Below, piece after piece: positions 43,433-53,036 of a stretch of DNA of 64,000 nucleotides. This stretch comes from Streptomyces noursei ATCC 11455 (GTDB lineage: Bacteria > Actinomycetota > Actinomycetes > Streptomycetales > Streptomycetaceae), in NCBI RefSeq assembly GCF_001704275.1, contig NZ_CP011533.1, forward strand, positions 9,548,001 through 9,612,000, in the 5' to 3' direction. The position numbers and the translations under genes are program-made. The notes under the pieces were generated by a model. It ran no database searches, was not told where the DNA came from, and saw only the letters and a list, made by a program, of their open reading frames with translations. The stretch's first letter is position 1; every line of letters begins with the position of its first letter.

Positions 43433-44333
43433 GAGCCTTTTCCAACCTCAGGTTGTGGTGTTGAGGGTCAGGGTGAGGATGGCTTGGGCGGTGTGGGTGA
43501 TGCGGGTGGTGCTGCAGCGGAGCTTCCTGAGGAGACGCCAGTTCTTGAGGGTGGCCATGGCGCGTTCGCCGAGGGCGCGGATTTTTGCGTGGGCACGGTT
43601 GACGGCTTGCTGACCGTGGGAGAGGTGCTTCCAACGGCCGCGATACGGGACACGGACGGTGCCGCCGGCGCCTTGGTATCCCTTGTCCGCCCAGCATGTG
43701 ACGCCACATGAGGCGAGAGCCTCGATGATGCTGTGGGTTCGGGCGGCTTTGATGTCGTGGACGGCTCCTGGCAGTGCGGGTGAGGCCCATAGGATCCGGC
43801 CGAAGGGGTCGGCGAGGACTTGCACGTTCATGCCGTGCCGCTTGTGTTTCCCGGAGTAGTACGGGCGGTCGGCGGCGACGCGGTCGATGGGGAGTAGTGT
43901 CCCGTCGAGGATCACGAAAGCCTTGCCTGCCGCGGTCTTCATCGCCTGCTGCAACGTCGGGGCAAGAGCGGCCAGGACGCCGATGCCCTCGTGGACGTAG
44001 CGGCACACGGTGGCGATACCGATCGCGAAGCCCGCTGCGAGGCGGGCATAGGTGTCCCCGCAGCGCAGGTGCGCCAGGACCAGAAGGGCCTGTCGGCCTG
44101 CAGTCAGCCGACGCCACCGCGTCCCGATCTGCCGACGATGGACTGTCAGGCGGCCGGCGAGGAACTGCAGGGACGCGCTGGACAGATCGATCGCCGACGG
44201 GTAGACAAGCACACGAAGCTCCTGGTGGGACACGGTTGATCTTGGTCGACAACCCGTCTACCAGGAGCTTCGTCGTTCCGTCCACCCCGCCCGAACCACA
44301 CCCCCACCAACCACATCAGGTTGGAAAAGGCTC
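43433..44333 (-). mobile_element. IS5-family element type 1, copy 2 (901 bp, TSD ATG)
   Basis: Same ends as copy 1. ATG at 43430-43432 is repeated at 44334-44336. It interrupts the MocR gene exactly between two codons. Confidence 0.96.
43448..44233 (-). CDS. IS5-family transposase type 1, copy 2
   Basis: The same 261-residue protein as at 3100-3885, with intact DDE motifs and helix-turn-helix. One of the few base differences is in the 3' region (AGCTTCCTGAG for AGCTTTCTGAG), which does not disrupt the frame. Confidence 0.93.
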   Translation of the reverse strand: MSHQELRVLVYPSAIDLSSASLQFLAGRLTVHRRQIGTRWRRLTAGRQALLVLAHLRCGDTYARLAAGFAIGIATVCRYVHEGIGVLAALAPTLQQAMKTAAGKAFVILDGTLLPIDRVAADRPYYSGKHKRHGMNVQVLADPFGRILWASPALPGAVHDIKAARTHSIIEALASCGVTCWADKGYQGAGGTVRVPYRGRWKHLSHGQQAVNRAHAKIRALGERAMATLKNWRLLRKLRCSTTRITHTAQAILTLTLNTTT

Positions 44334-45021
44334 ATGGACCGACTAGGGGATGCACTGAGAAGGGCACGCGGGGGGATTGCCTACCTAGTGCCAGATTTCC
44401 AGAACCCGACGGGCGCGCTCATGGCCGCTCGCACCCGGCACGCGGTTGCCGAACTGGCTGCCCGCCACGAGGTCGTTCTCGTGGTGGACGAGACCATGCG
44501 TGACCTCGATCTGCGTCATGACCACAGCCCTGAGCCGCGGATGCGACAGGCGATCCTGATCGGCTCGGCCAGCAAGACGGTCTGGGGCGGCCTGCGTGTC
44601 GGCTGGATCCGCGGCTCTGCACAGTTCATCGGCGAATTGAGCAGCAATCCGCTGTGCGGGTCGCTGTCCGCAGCACCGATGCAGCAAATGGTTGCTGTCG
44701 AACTGCTGAGTGATCTGGATACGGTAGTGGCGCGGCGCCGGACCGAACTGCGGGGGCAGAGAGATTACCTGAGCGGTCTGCTCACTGGAGACGATCGCTG
44801 GCGTTTCGCAGTGCCACCCGGCGGACTATCTCTGTGGATGCGGCTGGTCAACGCCCGGGCCGACATGGTCGTCGAGCGAGCCCGCGCGCACCGGCTCGAC
44901 CTCGTACCGGGCCCGCACTTCGCAGCCGACGCAACGCTGACCCGCTACCTGAGAGTGCCCTTCACCCCGCCTCCGTCCGTGCTCGATCGCGTCGCAGCCG
45001 TATTGAAGGAGGGTTTGTATT

Positions 45022-45922
45022 GAGCCTTTTCCAACCTCAGGTTGTGGTGTTGAGGGTCAGGGTGAGGATGGCTTGGGCGGTGTGGGTGATGCGGGTGGTG
45101 CTGCAGCGGAGCTTTCTGAGGAGACGCCAGTTCTTGAGGGTGGCCATGGCGCGTTCGCCGAGGGCGCGGATTTTTGCGTGGGCACGGTTGACGGCTTGCT
45201 GACCGTGGGAGAGGTGCTTCCAACGGCCGCGATACGGGACACGGACGGTGCCGCCGGCGCCTTGGTATCCCTTGTCCGCCCAGCATGTGACGCCACATGA
45301 GGCGAGAGCCTCGATGATGCTGTGGGTTCGGGCGGCTTTGATGTCGTGGACGGCTCCTGGCAGTGCGGGTGAGGCCCATAGGATCCGGCCGAAGGGGTCG
45401 GCGAGGACTTGCACGTTCATGCCGTGCCGCTTGTGTTTCCCGGAGTAGTACGGGCGGTCGGCGGCGACGCGGTCGATGGGGAGTAGTGTCCCGTCGAGGA
45501 TCACGAAAGCCTTGCCTGCCGCGGTCTTCATCGCCTGCTGCAACGTCGGGGCAAGAGCGGCCAGGACGCCGATGCCCTCGTGGACGTAGCGGCACACGGT
45601 GGCGATACCGATCGCGAAGCCCGCTGCGAGGCGGGCATAGGTGTCCCCGCAGCGCAGGTGCGCCAGGACCAGAAGGGCCTGTCGGCCTGCAGTCAGCCGA
45701 CGCCACCGCGTCCCGATCTGCCGACGATGGACTGTCAGGCGGCCGGCGAGGAACTGCAGGGACGCGCTGGACAGATCGATCGCCGACGGGTAGACAAGCA
45801 CACGAAGCTCCTGGTGGGACACGGTTGATCTTGGTCGACAACCCGTCTACCAGGAGCTTCGTCGTTCCGTCCACCCCGCCCGAACCACACCCCTACCAAC
45901 CACATCAGGTTGGAAAAGGCTC
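45022..45922 (-). mobile_element. IS5-family element type 1, copy 3 (901 bp, TSD ATT)
   Basis: ATT at 45019-45021 is repeated at 45923-45925. The target was the first two bases of the IS630 end at 45020 plus the preceding A, so this insertion is younger than the IS630. Confidence 0.96.
45037..45822 (-). CDS. IS5-family transposase type 1, copy 3
   Basis: Identical 261-residue transposase to copies 1 and 2, with VILDGTLLPIDR, CWADKGYQGAGG and LGERAMATLKNWR all intact. Outside the gene this copy differs by CCCCTACC for CCCCCACC near 45892. Confidence 0.93.
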   Translation of the reverse strand: MSHQELRVLVYPSAIDLSSASLQFLAGRLTVHRRQIGTRWRRLTAGRQALLVLAHLRCGDTYARLAAGFAIGIATVCRYVHEGIGVLAALAPTLQQAMKTAAGKAFVILDGTLLPIDRVAADRPYYSGKHKRHGMNVQVLADPFGRILWASPALPGAVHDIKAARTHSIIEALASCGVTCWADKGYQGAGGTVRVPYRGRWKHLSHGQQAVNRAHAKIRALGERAMATLKNWRLLRKLRCSTTRITHTAQAILTLTLNTTT

Positions 45923-45946
45923 ATTGAGTCGGAACTGTTGGGTTGT

Positions 45947-46990
45947 CTATTCGAGGGTGTAGTGGACGTGGCGTGCGTGGAAGTAGCTGCGGATGATGTG
46001 GGGTTGGTGCTGGCGGCGCTACAGGAATCGGCGGGTTTCGTGGGCGAGGTCGTTGGCGGAGCGGGCGTGTGCGGCGTGGATGTGGCGCTTGACGTCGGCG
46101 TTGAGGATCTCGTCTGGGTCGAGTTCGGGGCTGTAGTCGGGCATCAGGTGCAGCTCGGCTCGTTCGGTGTTTTCCTCGAGCCAGGCTCGGATGGCCTTGC
46201 TGCGGTGGACGGGGTGCCGGTCGGCGATCACGTGGACCTTCCGGCCGCTTTGGCGGGCGAGGTGGTCGAGGAAGGTGGTGAAGACCTTCGAGGTGAACTT
46301 CTGGGTGAACACGGTGAAGTACAGGGCGCCGCGTGTGGCGATCGCGGACATGATGTTCACCTTGAACCGGCGCCCGGACACGCGCACGATCGGGGTCTGG
46401 CCCTTCGGTGCCCAGGAGGTGCCGGGCGGGGCGGTGTCCGAGCGCAGTCCGCACTGATCCGCCCAGGTCACCACCGCGTTCTCCGCCTTTGCCCGGGCGG
46501 CGATCGCCGGGTACTCCTCCCGTAGCCAGGTGTCCACTTTCTCCTGGTCCCGGCGGTAGGAGCGGCGGGCGGGGCGCTGCGGAGAGAGGCCGTGCCGGCG
46601 TAGCCACTTGCCCACCCCGCGTTCGGTCATCGCCACCCCGGTGACCATCCGGATCAGCTTCGCCACCAAGGCCTGGTCCACAACGGGCCGCCGATCAGGA
46701 GCTGTTCGGGCGTGTAGTCGGCCATCGCCTGGAAGAGGACCGCTCGTTCCTCATCACTGATCAGCTCATGCGGCCCAGGACGACGCACCCGCTTCGCGGC
46801 CAGGGCCTCACGCCCTCCGGCCTGGTAGGCACGCCACCAGGAGCCCACCGACCGCTCCGCGACCCCGAACCACCTCGGCCGCCTGCCGGTACGAGCCCAC
46901 CGCCCCGGACTCCAGCGCGGCCACCACCCGCAACCGCACCACCTCCCGCCCCGAAGGAGCCACCCGCCGCAGATCCCCAGACTCAACCAT
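45947..46990 (-). pseudogene. IS630-family transposase with frameshifts and a stop
   Basis: Reading from ATG 46990 (MVESGDLRRVAPSGREVV), the frame shifts near 46868 into FGVAERSVGSWWRAYQAGGREAL. It shifts again near 46680 into TERGVGKWLRRHGLSPQRPARRS, VTWADQCGLRSD, HVIADRHPVHRSK and MPDYSPELDPDEI. A TAG replaces Trp just before RRQHQPHIIRSYFHARHV. At least three inactivating changes are present. Confidence 0.85.
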
Positions 46991-47049
46991 GCCCCACCAA
47001 CGAGAAGAACAACTGAACAGTTCCGACTCAATAAGAAGCTCATGGTGGC

Positions 47050-47292
47050 TCAGATCGCCACACGAACGACCATCGCGCAGTTGTTGCACCAAAAGTGCGT
47101 ACCATTGGCGTCAACATCGTGACTGTCGCATCCGTAACAGGGGTCACTGACGAAGTTCGCCACCACGGACAAGCCTCGCCTAATTCGATCCTGGTTCGCC
47201 TTCTCAACGGCGTGGCGGTAGCACGGGATGCACAGGTAGTTCTCACGGAAGGGCAACTTGGCGGCACGCACGTTGCAGTGGGGGCAGAGCAC
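47050..47292 (-). CDS. Small zinc-ribbon protein (80 aa)
   Basis: I start at GTG 47292, which overlaps the preceding stop as TAGTG. The protein begins VLCPHCNVRAAKLPF and has four Cys pairs (CPHC, CIPC, CYGC, CNNC), enough for two zinc sites. No catalytic domain. Likely co-translated with the 42-residue zinc protein upstream. The codon pattern and layout fit small genes of actinomycete mobile elements or phages; the role is unknown. Confidence 0.65.
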   Translation of the reverse strand: MLCPHCNVRAAKLPFRENYLCIPCYRHAVEKANQDRIRRGLSVVANFVSDPCYGCDSHDVDANGTHFWCNNCAMVVRVAI

Positions 47293-47420
47293 TATGCCAC
47301 CACCGTTCCGGTCCCCATGCAGCCTGAACACTGGATTTCGTCGCCCATGTCGGTCGGGATCTTCCCTACGCCCCCGCAGTCTGGACACGTCTTCTCGGCA
47401 GGCATGCCGTCATCGCTCAT
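47292..47420 (-). CDS. DnaJ-type zinc-finger miniprotein (42 aa)
   Basis: ATG 47420 follows AGGAGGGG by about five bases. The product has CPDCGGVGK and CSGCMGTG, a single CxxCxGxG pair as in DnaJ-like cysteine-rich repeats. TAG at 47292-47294 overlaps the next GTG. An IS630 lies 41 bp upstream of the start codon and may have displaced the promoter. Confidence 0.7.
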   Translation of the reverse strand: MSDDGMPAEKTCPDCGGVGKIPTDMGDEIQCSGCMGTGTVVA

Positions 47421-47461
47421 AGGGTTCCCCTCCTCTTGCCGAGTAATCCATTGTGCTTGTA

Positions 47462-48333
47462 TTGATCAGGAACTCAAAGGGTTCTCGTTGAGGGTGTAGC
47501 GGACGTGGGGGCCGCGGAAGTAGCCGCGGACGATGTGGGGCTGGCGCTGGCGTCTGCGGAAGAATCTGCGGGTCTCGGCGGCGAGTTCGGCCTGGTTCCG
47601 GGCCCGGTGGCCTTTGGGGAGGCTGTGCTTGAGGTCGGCGTTGACCAGCTCGTCGGGGTTCAGTTCGGGCGAGTATGGCGGCAGGAAGTGCAGCTCGATC
47701 GCGTCGGTGTGGTCGGCGAGCCAGGTACGGACCGTCTTCGAGCGGTGAGCGGAGTGCCCGTCGACCACGAGGTGGATCTTGCGGTCGAACTGCCCGACGA
47801 GCCGCTCCAGGAAGCGGCACATCACGTCCGCGTCGAGGGTTTCGGAGAAGACCATGAAGTGCATCCGGCCCTTGGTGCTGATCGCGGACATCGCGTTGAC
47901 CGAGAACCGGTTGCCGGTGCGCCGCACGATCGGGGTGTGCCCCTTCTCGCCCCAGGTCCGGCCTGTGACCTGGTCGGCGAAGAGGATCTCGGCGTTCTCG
48001 GCCTTCGCCTTCGTCCGGATCGCCGGCCAGGTCTGCTCGTGCCAGCGCCGTACCGCCTCGGGACTCTGTTCCACGGCCCGCTTGTCGGGCCGCTGAAAAG
48101 TCAGGCCCCACCGCTTGAGGTACTTGCCCACCCCGGGCTCGGTCAGCCGCACCCGGTACAGCTTCGCGATCAGGTCACCGACCACCACGGCCTTCAGCGA
48201 CACCCCGAACACCGCCCCGCCACCGCCCGCAGACGCAGAACCCCCTGCGCTGACGGCGGCAGATGCCGTGCGTCCCTCACCAGATCACTCACACCCAGCT
48301 CAACGGCCAAGAATCACAAGTGTTTCGGATCAA
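47462..48333 (-). mobile_element. IS630-family element (872 bp, TA target), internally deleted
   Basis: Ends TTGATCAGGAACTC (47462) and TTGATCCGAAACACTTG (inward from 48333) are flanked by TA at 47460-47461 and 48334-48335. Shorter than intact relatives because of deletions in the transposase gene. Confidence 0.85.
47466..48300 (-). pseudogene. IS630-family transposase with internal deletions
   Basis: The catalytic part is readable (LFADQVTGRTWGEKGHTP, VDGHSAHRSKTV, FLPPYSPELNPDELVNAD). About 70 residues between VSLKAV and VGDLIAK are missing, as are seven residues before VTGRTWG, and the N-terminal frame is broken. The C-terminus runs past the usual end into the terminal repeat (NENPLSS). 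Confidence 0.85.
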
Positions 48334-48335
48334 TA

Positions 48336-48720
48336 GTACAGGTTCGGCCGCCGGTTTGCCAAACTGCGGGGGCGGACCGACGAGGACGGGGCAAGTGCAG
48401 GGAGGGCGAGGGCCCAGGCTGCTGGGCCACAGACGTGACCGTCATAGGTGAATGCGTGGGTCATCACCGTACCCCTGCCGGCAAGCTCGGGTTCGGCAGG
48501 CCGCCTGCGGGTGCCAGGAAGGCCTCTGGAGCCCGTGGTAGAAGATCAAAACAAGTGCCTTTGCGTAGTCAGGAGTCGCGTGTTCCTTGGCGGCTGGAGG
48601 CTCGTGGTCACCGTGAGTGGTCGTCGGGGCATGGCGGCGCCAGGTGCCGCCTGCCTGTTCAGCGAGGTGTGAGTTCGAACAACAGCACCTGCGAGCAGAT
48701 ATACTCACCATCGCAGCATG
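48336..48720. other. Stretch without a confident gene
   Basis: A reverse frame of 96 codons contains YHGLQRPSWHPQAACR, faintly like a WhiB N-terminus, but lacks the CxxC core and a good start. I do not call it. Confidence 0.3.
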
Positions 48721-49622
48721 AGGTCTATTCACGGGGTTTCATCAGCCTTTCTTGTAGAAAGCGAGGGCGGTGACGGTCTTGGTGACGAGAGTGAAGCGTG
48801 TGAGGGGGTCGCGGTAGCGGGTGGCGAGAATCTTCCAGTTCTTCAAGTGTGCGATGGCCCGTTCGACTGCGGCTCGGAGCGTGTTGACGGAGCGGTTGGC
48901 TCTCTTGTCCCCGGCGGATTGTTCCTGGCCGGGTGGCTTGCGTCTGGGTGTGAGGAGTCCGGAGCCGATGTAGCCCAGGTCGCCGATGCCCTCGCGTTCG
49001 GCGAATGCCTCGGGGAAGTGGGACTGGCGCCAGGCGTGGATGTCGTGCCGGCTGCCGGGCACGGGGGCGGAGACTGCGAGGAGGTCGCCGGCGAGGGTGA
49101 CGGCGACTGCAGGTTGAATCCGGTGTCGCGGTGTTGCCGCAGAACATCGTGGTGCCCTGGGTTGTCCAGTCCCACGTCGTGACCAGGTGCCATCGACCAG
49201 GACGATCCGCCCGGCAGACGCCTTGGCCGGATCGGGAACGTGGCGGGCCAGGACCTTCTCCACCACCGGCAGCAGGGCCGTCCATCGTCTGGAGACAGTG
49301 GCCTGGGAGATCCCGAACAGCTCGGCGGCCGCCTCCTGCACCGGGTTCTGCCGCAGCAGGAACAGCACCAGCACCACCGACTTGTACAGGCCCAGCGCCC
49401 ACATCCGCCCCGGTGACACCGGCGGATCCGGGTCCTCCACGAGCTCTTGGTGGACCCGTGTGACCAGCCCATCAAGTTGATCGGCATCCAGCCCTGTCGT
49501 AACGTTCCAGCCCAACGGCCCTGCCCCGGCAGAAAACTGACGTCGTCGCAAACGTCACGCTACCCAGCAGGGCCGCCCTCGTGATCAAGAACAGCAGGCC
49601 GAAAGCCCCCGTGAATAGGCCT
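48721..49622 (-). mobile_element. IS5 type 3, copy 4
   Basis: Ends AGGTCTATTCAC at 48721 and GTGAATAGGCCT at 49611-49622. No clear target duplication. Interior almost identical to copy 3. Confidence 0.75.
48742..49551 (-). pseudogene. IS5-family transposase type 3, frameshifted
   Basis: It shares the GCGACTGCAGG and GGTGTTGCCGC base losses with copy 3. It has one more near 49186 (GACCAGGTGCC for GACCAGGGTGCC), but keeps the ACTTGTACAGG that copy 3 lost. It is thus a sister of copy 3, separated after the shared mutations. Confidence 0.88.
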
Positions 49623-50461
49623 CCAGGCCTGCTCCTATGGAGACTTGCGGGACGCAGCGCCTGGCCCCTTCCATCGGTCACTGAGAGCTTGCGACCAGGC
49701 TCTCGAATATCTGCCTCCGGACTCATAACTGCTTGGCTACTAACCTCGATCTTTCGTGACGGTCCGTCGGTTTCTCCGGCGGGCCGTTTTGGTTGTCCGG
49801 GCTGGTGATGGGCAGGTCGGTGGCCCGGCTGTCGCGTCGGGTGTGCGCCGGGTTCCACGGCTCCGGTGGGCTGGTGCTGATCGCAGGGATGGGAAGGTGC
49901 TGGTCAGCCTGGGTTCGGGAGGGTGTGGAGCTGGTCCAGGGCGTTGGTGATTACGTCGGTCCAGGGCCAGTGCTTGGCGAGGCGGAGGTATCGGCGGCGG
50001 CCGGTGGTGATGAACTGGGCGGCGGTGGAGAACAGTCGAAGCCGCAGGCGGCGGGGCTCCCAGAGCCGGGCGGTGCCGTTGAGGGCGAGCAGGGGCATCC
50101 AGGCCAGCAGGTCGAGGGCGATCTGCACGATCTCCAGCCAGATCTGGTTCTGCGCGGTGTCGTGGAGGGGGAGGTTGCGCAGGCCGGTGGCGCGGGCGGC
50201 GCGGATGCGGTCCTCGGCCCGGGCCCGCTGCCGGTGACGCAGTTCAAGGGCGGCGATCGCCTCGTCGGCCGTGTTGGTGGCGAAGCAGGTCAACCGCATG
50301 CCGTCGGCATCGGTGAAGCGCAACTGGGCGCCGGGGTGCGGCCGTTCCTTGCGCACGATCAGTCGCAGCCCCTTCGGCCAGCCCGTCAGGCAGTCGCCGG
50401 CGAGTTCGGCGACCCAGGCGCCGTCACGGATGTCGCCGTCGGGTTCGACGGCCGGCGTCTA

Positions 50462-51655
50462 GTGGCTCGTCACACAGCCTTGGTCGGGTAATCGATGTGC
50501 TGGTCGTCGGCGAGCAGACTGTCTCCAAGTCCTGGTCTTGGAGGTGGTTGTGGGACGTCGACCGAGTGTGTTCGTCCGGCCGGTCGCAGTGGACGAGGGC
50601 CGGAAGCTGCAGCGGATCAGCCGGAGCGCGAGGGACCCGGTGAAACTCCGCCGGGCGATCGTGGTCCTCATGTCCGCCCAGGGCCAGACGGTCAAGGACA
50701 TCACGACATTGATGCAGGTCGGAGAGGACTACGTTCGCGAGGTCATCCACGCCTTCAACGAGCGGGGGTTTGACGCGCTGGACCCAAAATGGAGCGGGGG
50801 ACGCCCCAAGACGATCAGCGATGAGGTGCGTGAGCACATCTGCCTGATCGCCCGGACGTCCCCCACCGACTGGAAGATCACCGCGTTCTCCACCTGGAGC
50901 CTTGCCAAGCTCGCCGAGCATCTGGTCAGGCAGAACGTCACCACGTCCATCAGCCGAGAGACCCTGCGTCGGATCCTGCGCGAGGGCAAGGTCTCCTGGA
51001 AGACCACCACGACCTGGAAGGCGTCCACCGACCCGGAGTTCATCGCCAAGATGCACCGCGTCCTGGCGTTGTACGACACCCCACCCACCGACGGGCGGGT
51101 GATATGCGTCGACGAGTTCGGGCCGCTGAACCTGATGCCCCGCAAGGGCAAGGCATGGGGGCCTGCCAGACGCCCGCGTCGGCTGCGGGCCACCTACCGC
51201 CGCACAAGCGGAGTGCGGCACATGCTGGCCGCCCTCGATCTGGCCACCGGCAAGCTGTACTACCGCATCCGCCCGCGCAAGCGGTGGCGAGAGTTCCTCG
51301 GCCTCCTCAAGGCCCTGCGCGCCCGCTGGCCCGGTCAGAAGTTATACGTGGTGCTGGACAACTTCTCCCCGCACAAACACACCGAGGTCCGCACCTGGGC
51401 GGCCGACAACGGCATCGAGCTGGTCTTCCTGCCGACCTACGGCTCCTGGCTGAACTGGATCGAGGCCGAGTTCGCAGCCCTGCGCTACTTCGCGCTCAAC
51501 GGCACCGACCACCGCAGCCACGACGAGCAGAACGCCGCCATCGGAGCCTACGTCCGCTGGCGCAACACTCACACGAAACCGAAGACACACTTCGCCCCAG
51601 ACTCAACGATCCGAACATGGACTCATTACCCCGCCAAGACAGCGTGACGAGCCAC
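50462..51655 (+). mobile_element. IS630-family element type b (1194 bp, TA target)
   Basis: Perfect ends GTGGCTCGTCAC and GTGACGAGCCAC, flanked by TA at 50460-50461 and 51656-51657. These TAs are the centre of the left CTAG target copy of the IS701. Confidence 0.95.
50538..51647 (+). CDS. IS630-family transposase type b (about 365 aa), intact
   Basis: N-terminal helix-turn-helix pair (VKDITTLMQVGEDYVREVIH), then a DDE core with VICVDEFGPLNLMPRKGK, VVLDNFSPHKHTEVRTW and SWLNWIEAEFAALRYFAL. The start may be GTG a few codons after 50538. It is the intact parent type of the exon fragment at 29425-29964. Confidence 0.92.
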   Translation: MEVVVGRRPSVFVRPVAVDEGRKLQRISRSARDPVKLRRAIVVLMSAQGQTVKDITTLMQVGEDYVREVIHAFNERGFDALDPKWSGGRPKTISDEVREHICLIARTSPTDWKITAFSTWSLAKLAEHLVRQNVTTSISRETLRRILREGKVSWKTTTTWKASTDPEFIAKMHRVLALYDTPPTDGRVICVDEFGPLNLMPRKGKAWGPARRPRRLRATYRRTSGVRHMLAALDLATGKLYYRIRPRKRWREFLGLLKALRARWPGQKLYVVLDNFSPHKHTEVRTWAADNGIELVFLPTYGSWLNWIEAEFAALRYFALNGTDHRSHDEQNAAIGAYVRWRNTHTKPKTHFAPDSTIRTWTHYPAKTA

Positions 51656-51658
51656 TAG

Positions 51659-53036
51659 TACTCCAGCAGCGGTTCGTGTCCTGAGCTGTAGTTCATCGTT
51701 GACTGGGCATGGTGGGGATGACGGACGGTGCGGCCTGGGCCGCTGAGTTGGAGTCGGTGTTTGCTCGGGTGGCGGGTCGGTTCGCTCGGGCGGATGCGGG
51801 ACTACCTGCGTGGACTGCTGGCTCCGGTGGCCCGCAAGAACGGCTGGCAGTTGGCTGAATACGCAGGTCACCGTAGCCCGGACGGATTCCAGCGGCTTTT
51901 GAACTCGAGCGTCTGGGACGCGGATGAGATCCGTGACGATGTGCGGGACTACGTTGCCGGGAAGCTCGGCCCCGGCGGTGTACTCATCCTCGACGACACC
52001 GGATTCATCAAGAAAGGCACCACGTCCGCGGGCGTGGGACGGCAATACACCGGCACATCTGGAAAGATCGACAACTGCCAGATCGGAGTCTTCGCCGCCT
52101 ACGCCACCGAGCATGGACGGGCCTTGGTGGACCGGGAATTGTATCTCCCCAAAGCCTGGACGAGTGACCGGGAACGCTGCCGGGCGGCGAAGATCCCTGA
52201 CGAGAGAGGGTTCGCAACCAAGGGCGAGCTTGCGAAGTCGATCGTGATCCGTACCTTGGCAGCGGGCCTGCCTGCCCAGTGGGTAACGGCGGACGAGGCG
52301 TACGGCCAGGAGTGGAAGTTCCGGCGCTTACTTGAGGAACTCGGTGTCGGCTATGTGGTCGCGGTACCCAAGTCGCAGCAGGTCAAGTCCCTGGCAGGCT
52401 CCTGGAGGATCGACGAGCTCATCAGCCAGGCCCCGGAGGATGCCTGGCAGCGGCTCTCCTGCGGCATCGGTGCAAAAGGCCCGCGCCGTTACGACTGGGC
52501 GAGCGCCAGACTTCCGGCCATCAGCTTCTTCGACGGTGATGAGCCCACCCATCACCGCTGGGTCCTGGCCCGCCGAAGCCTGACCCGCCCGGACGAGATC
52601 GCCTACTATTTCGCCTACGCCCCGGTCGTCTGCACTGTCGCTGATCTGGCCCGGGTCGCCGGTATGCGTTGGACGATCGAGGAGTGCTTCCAGGCCGCGA
52701 AGAACGAATGCGGCCTGGACGAGTACGAAGTCCGCCGCTACGTGGGCTGGTACCGCCACGTCACCCTGGTCATGCTCGCCCACGCCTTTCTCGCCGGCCT
52801 CGCCGCTGACGCCTCAAAAGGGGCTGCAGAAACGACCCCACCAGCAGAACCATCCCACTCACCGTGGCGGAGTTCCGCCGGCTCCTGGAACATCTCCTGC
52901 CCCACCGAACATCACACCGCCATCCACGAGATCGCGCACTGGCCTGGTCCCACTGGCGCAGACACCGCCAGGCAACCGCCCAACACTGCCACTACAAAAG
53001 AAGAAGCAGCTCAGGACACGAACCGCTGCTGGAGTA
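51659..53036 (+). mobile_element. IS701-family element (1378 bp, target CTAG)
   Basis: Long perfect inverted ends start TACTCCAGCAGCGGTTCGTG and are complemented at 53036. CTAG lies at 53037-53040, and its left copy (C-TA-G) is split by the IS630. The 4-bp YTAR target is as known for IS701. Confidence 0.93.
51718..53035 (+). pseudogene. IS701-family transposase with two frameshifts
   Basis: ATG 51718 (MTDGAAWAAELESVFARVAGRF) shifts near 51790 into MRDYLRGLLAPVARKNGWQL, ILDDTGFIKKGTTSAG, VTADEAYGQEWKFRRLL and WTIEECFQAAKNECGLDEYE. It shifts again near 52825 into PLTVAEFRRLLEHLLPHR. The DDE core is intact, but the N- and C-terminal parts are out of frame. Confidence 0.8.

Larger units (their letters stand above)
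42761..45023 (+). pseudogene. MocR/PdxR-type regulator (GntR HTH plus aminotransferase), interrupted
   Basis: Joining 42761-43432 to 44337-45017 restores one frame of about 451 residues. Residues 8-80 are a GntR winged helix (LAAAVQEAVLDGRLRTGSSLPAERRLASAL within it). The rest is a fold-type I aminotransferase with YLVPDFQNPTG, VVDETMRD and the PLP lysine in SASKTVWGGLRVGW (about K304). MocR proteins sense vitamin B6 or amino acids. An IS5 sits between residues 224 and 225. An IS630 at the stop codon changed TAA to TAT-TGA, and another IS5 sits in that IS630 end. Confidence 0.9.
45020..47031 (-). mobile_element. IS630-family element (TA target), carrying a nested IS5
   Basis: Ends TTGAGTCGGAACTG face each other at 45020 (split by the IS5 after two bases, resuming at 45926) and 47031. 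TA at 45018-45019 is repeated at 47032-47033. It inserted into the TAA stop of the MocR gene. Confidence 0.85.

Noticed and set aside
48442..48732. Possible WhiB fragment (SWHPQAACR)
   Set aside because: Only one cysteine lies in a vaguely similar context, without the CxxC core or a credible start codon.
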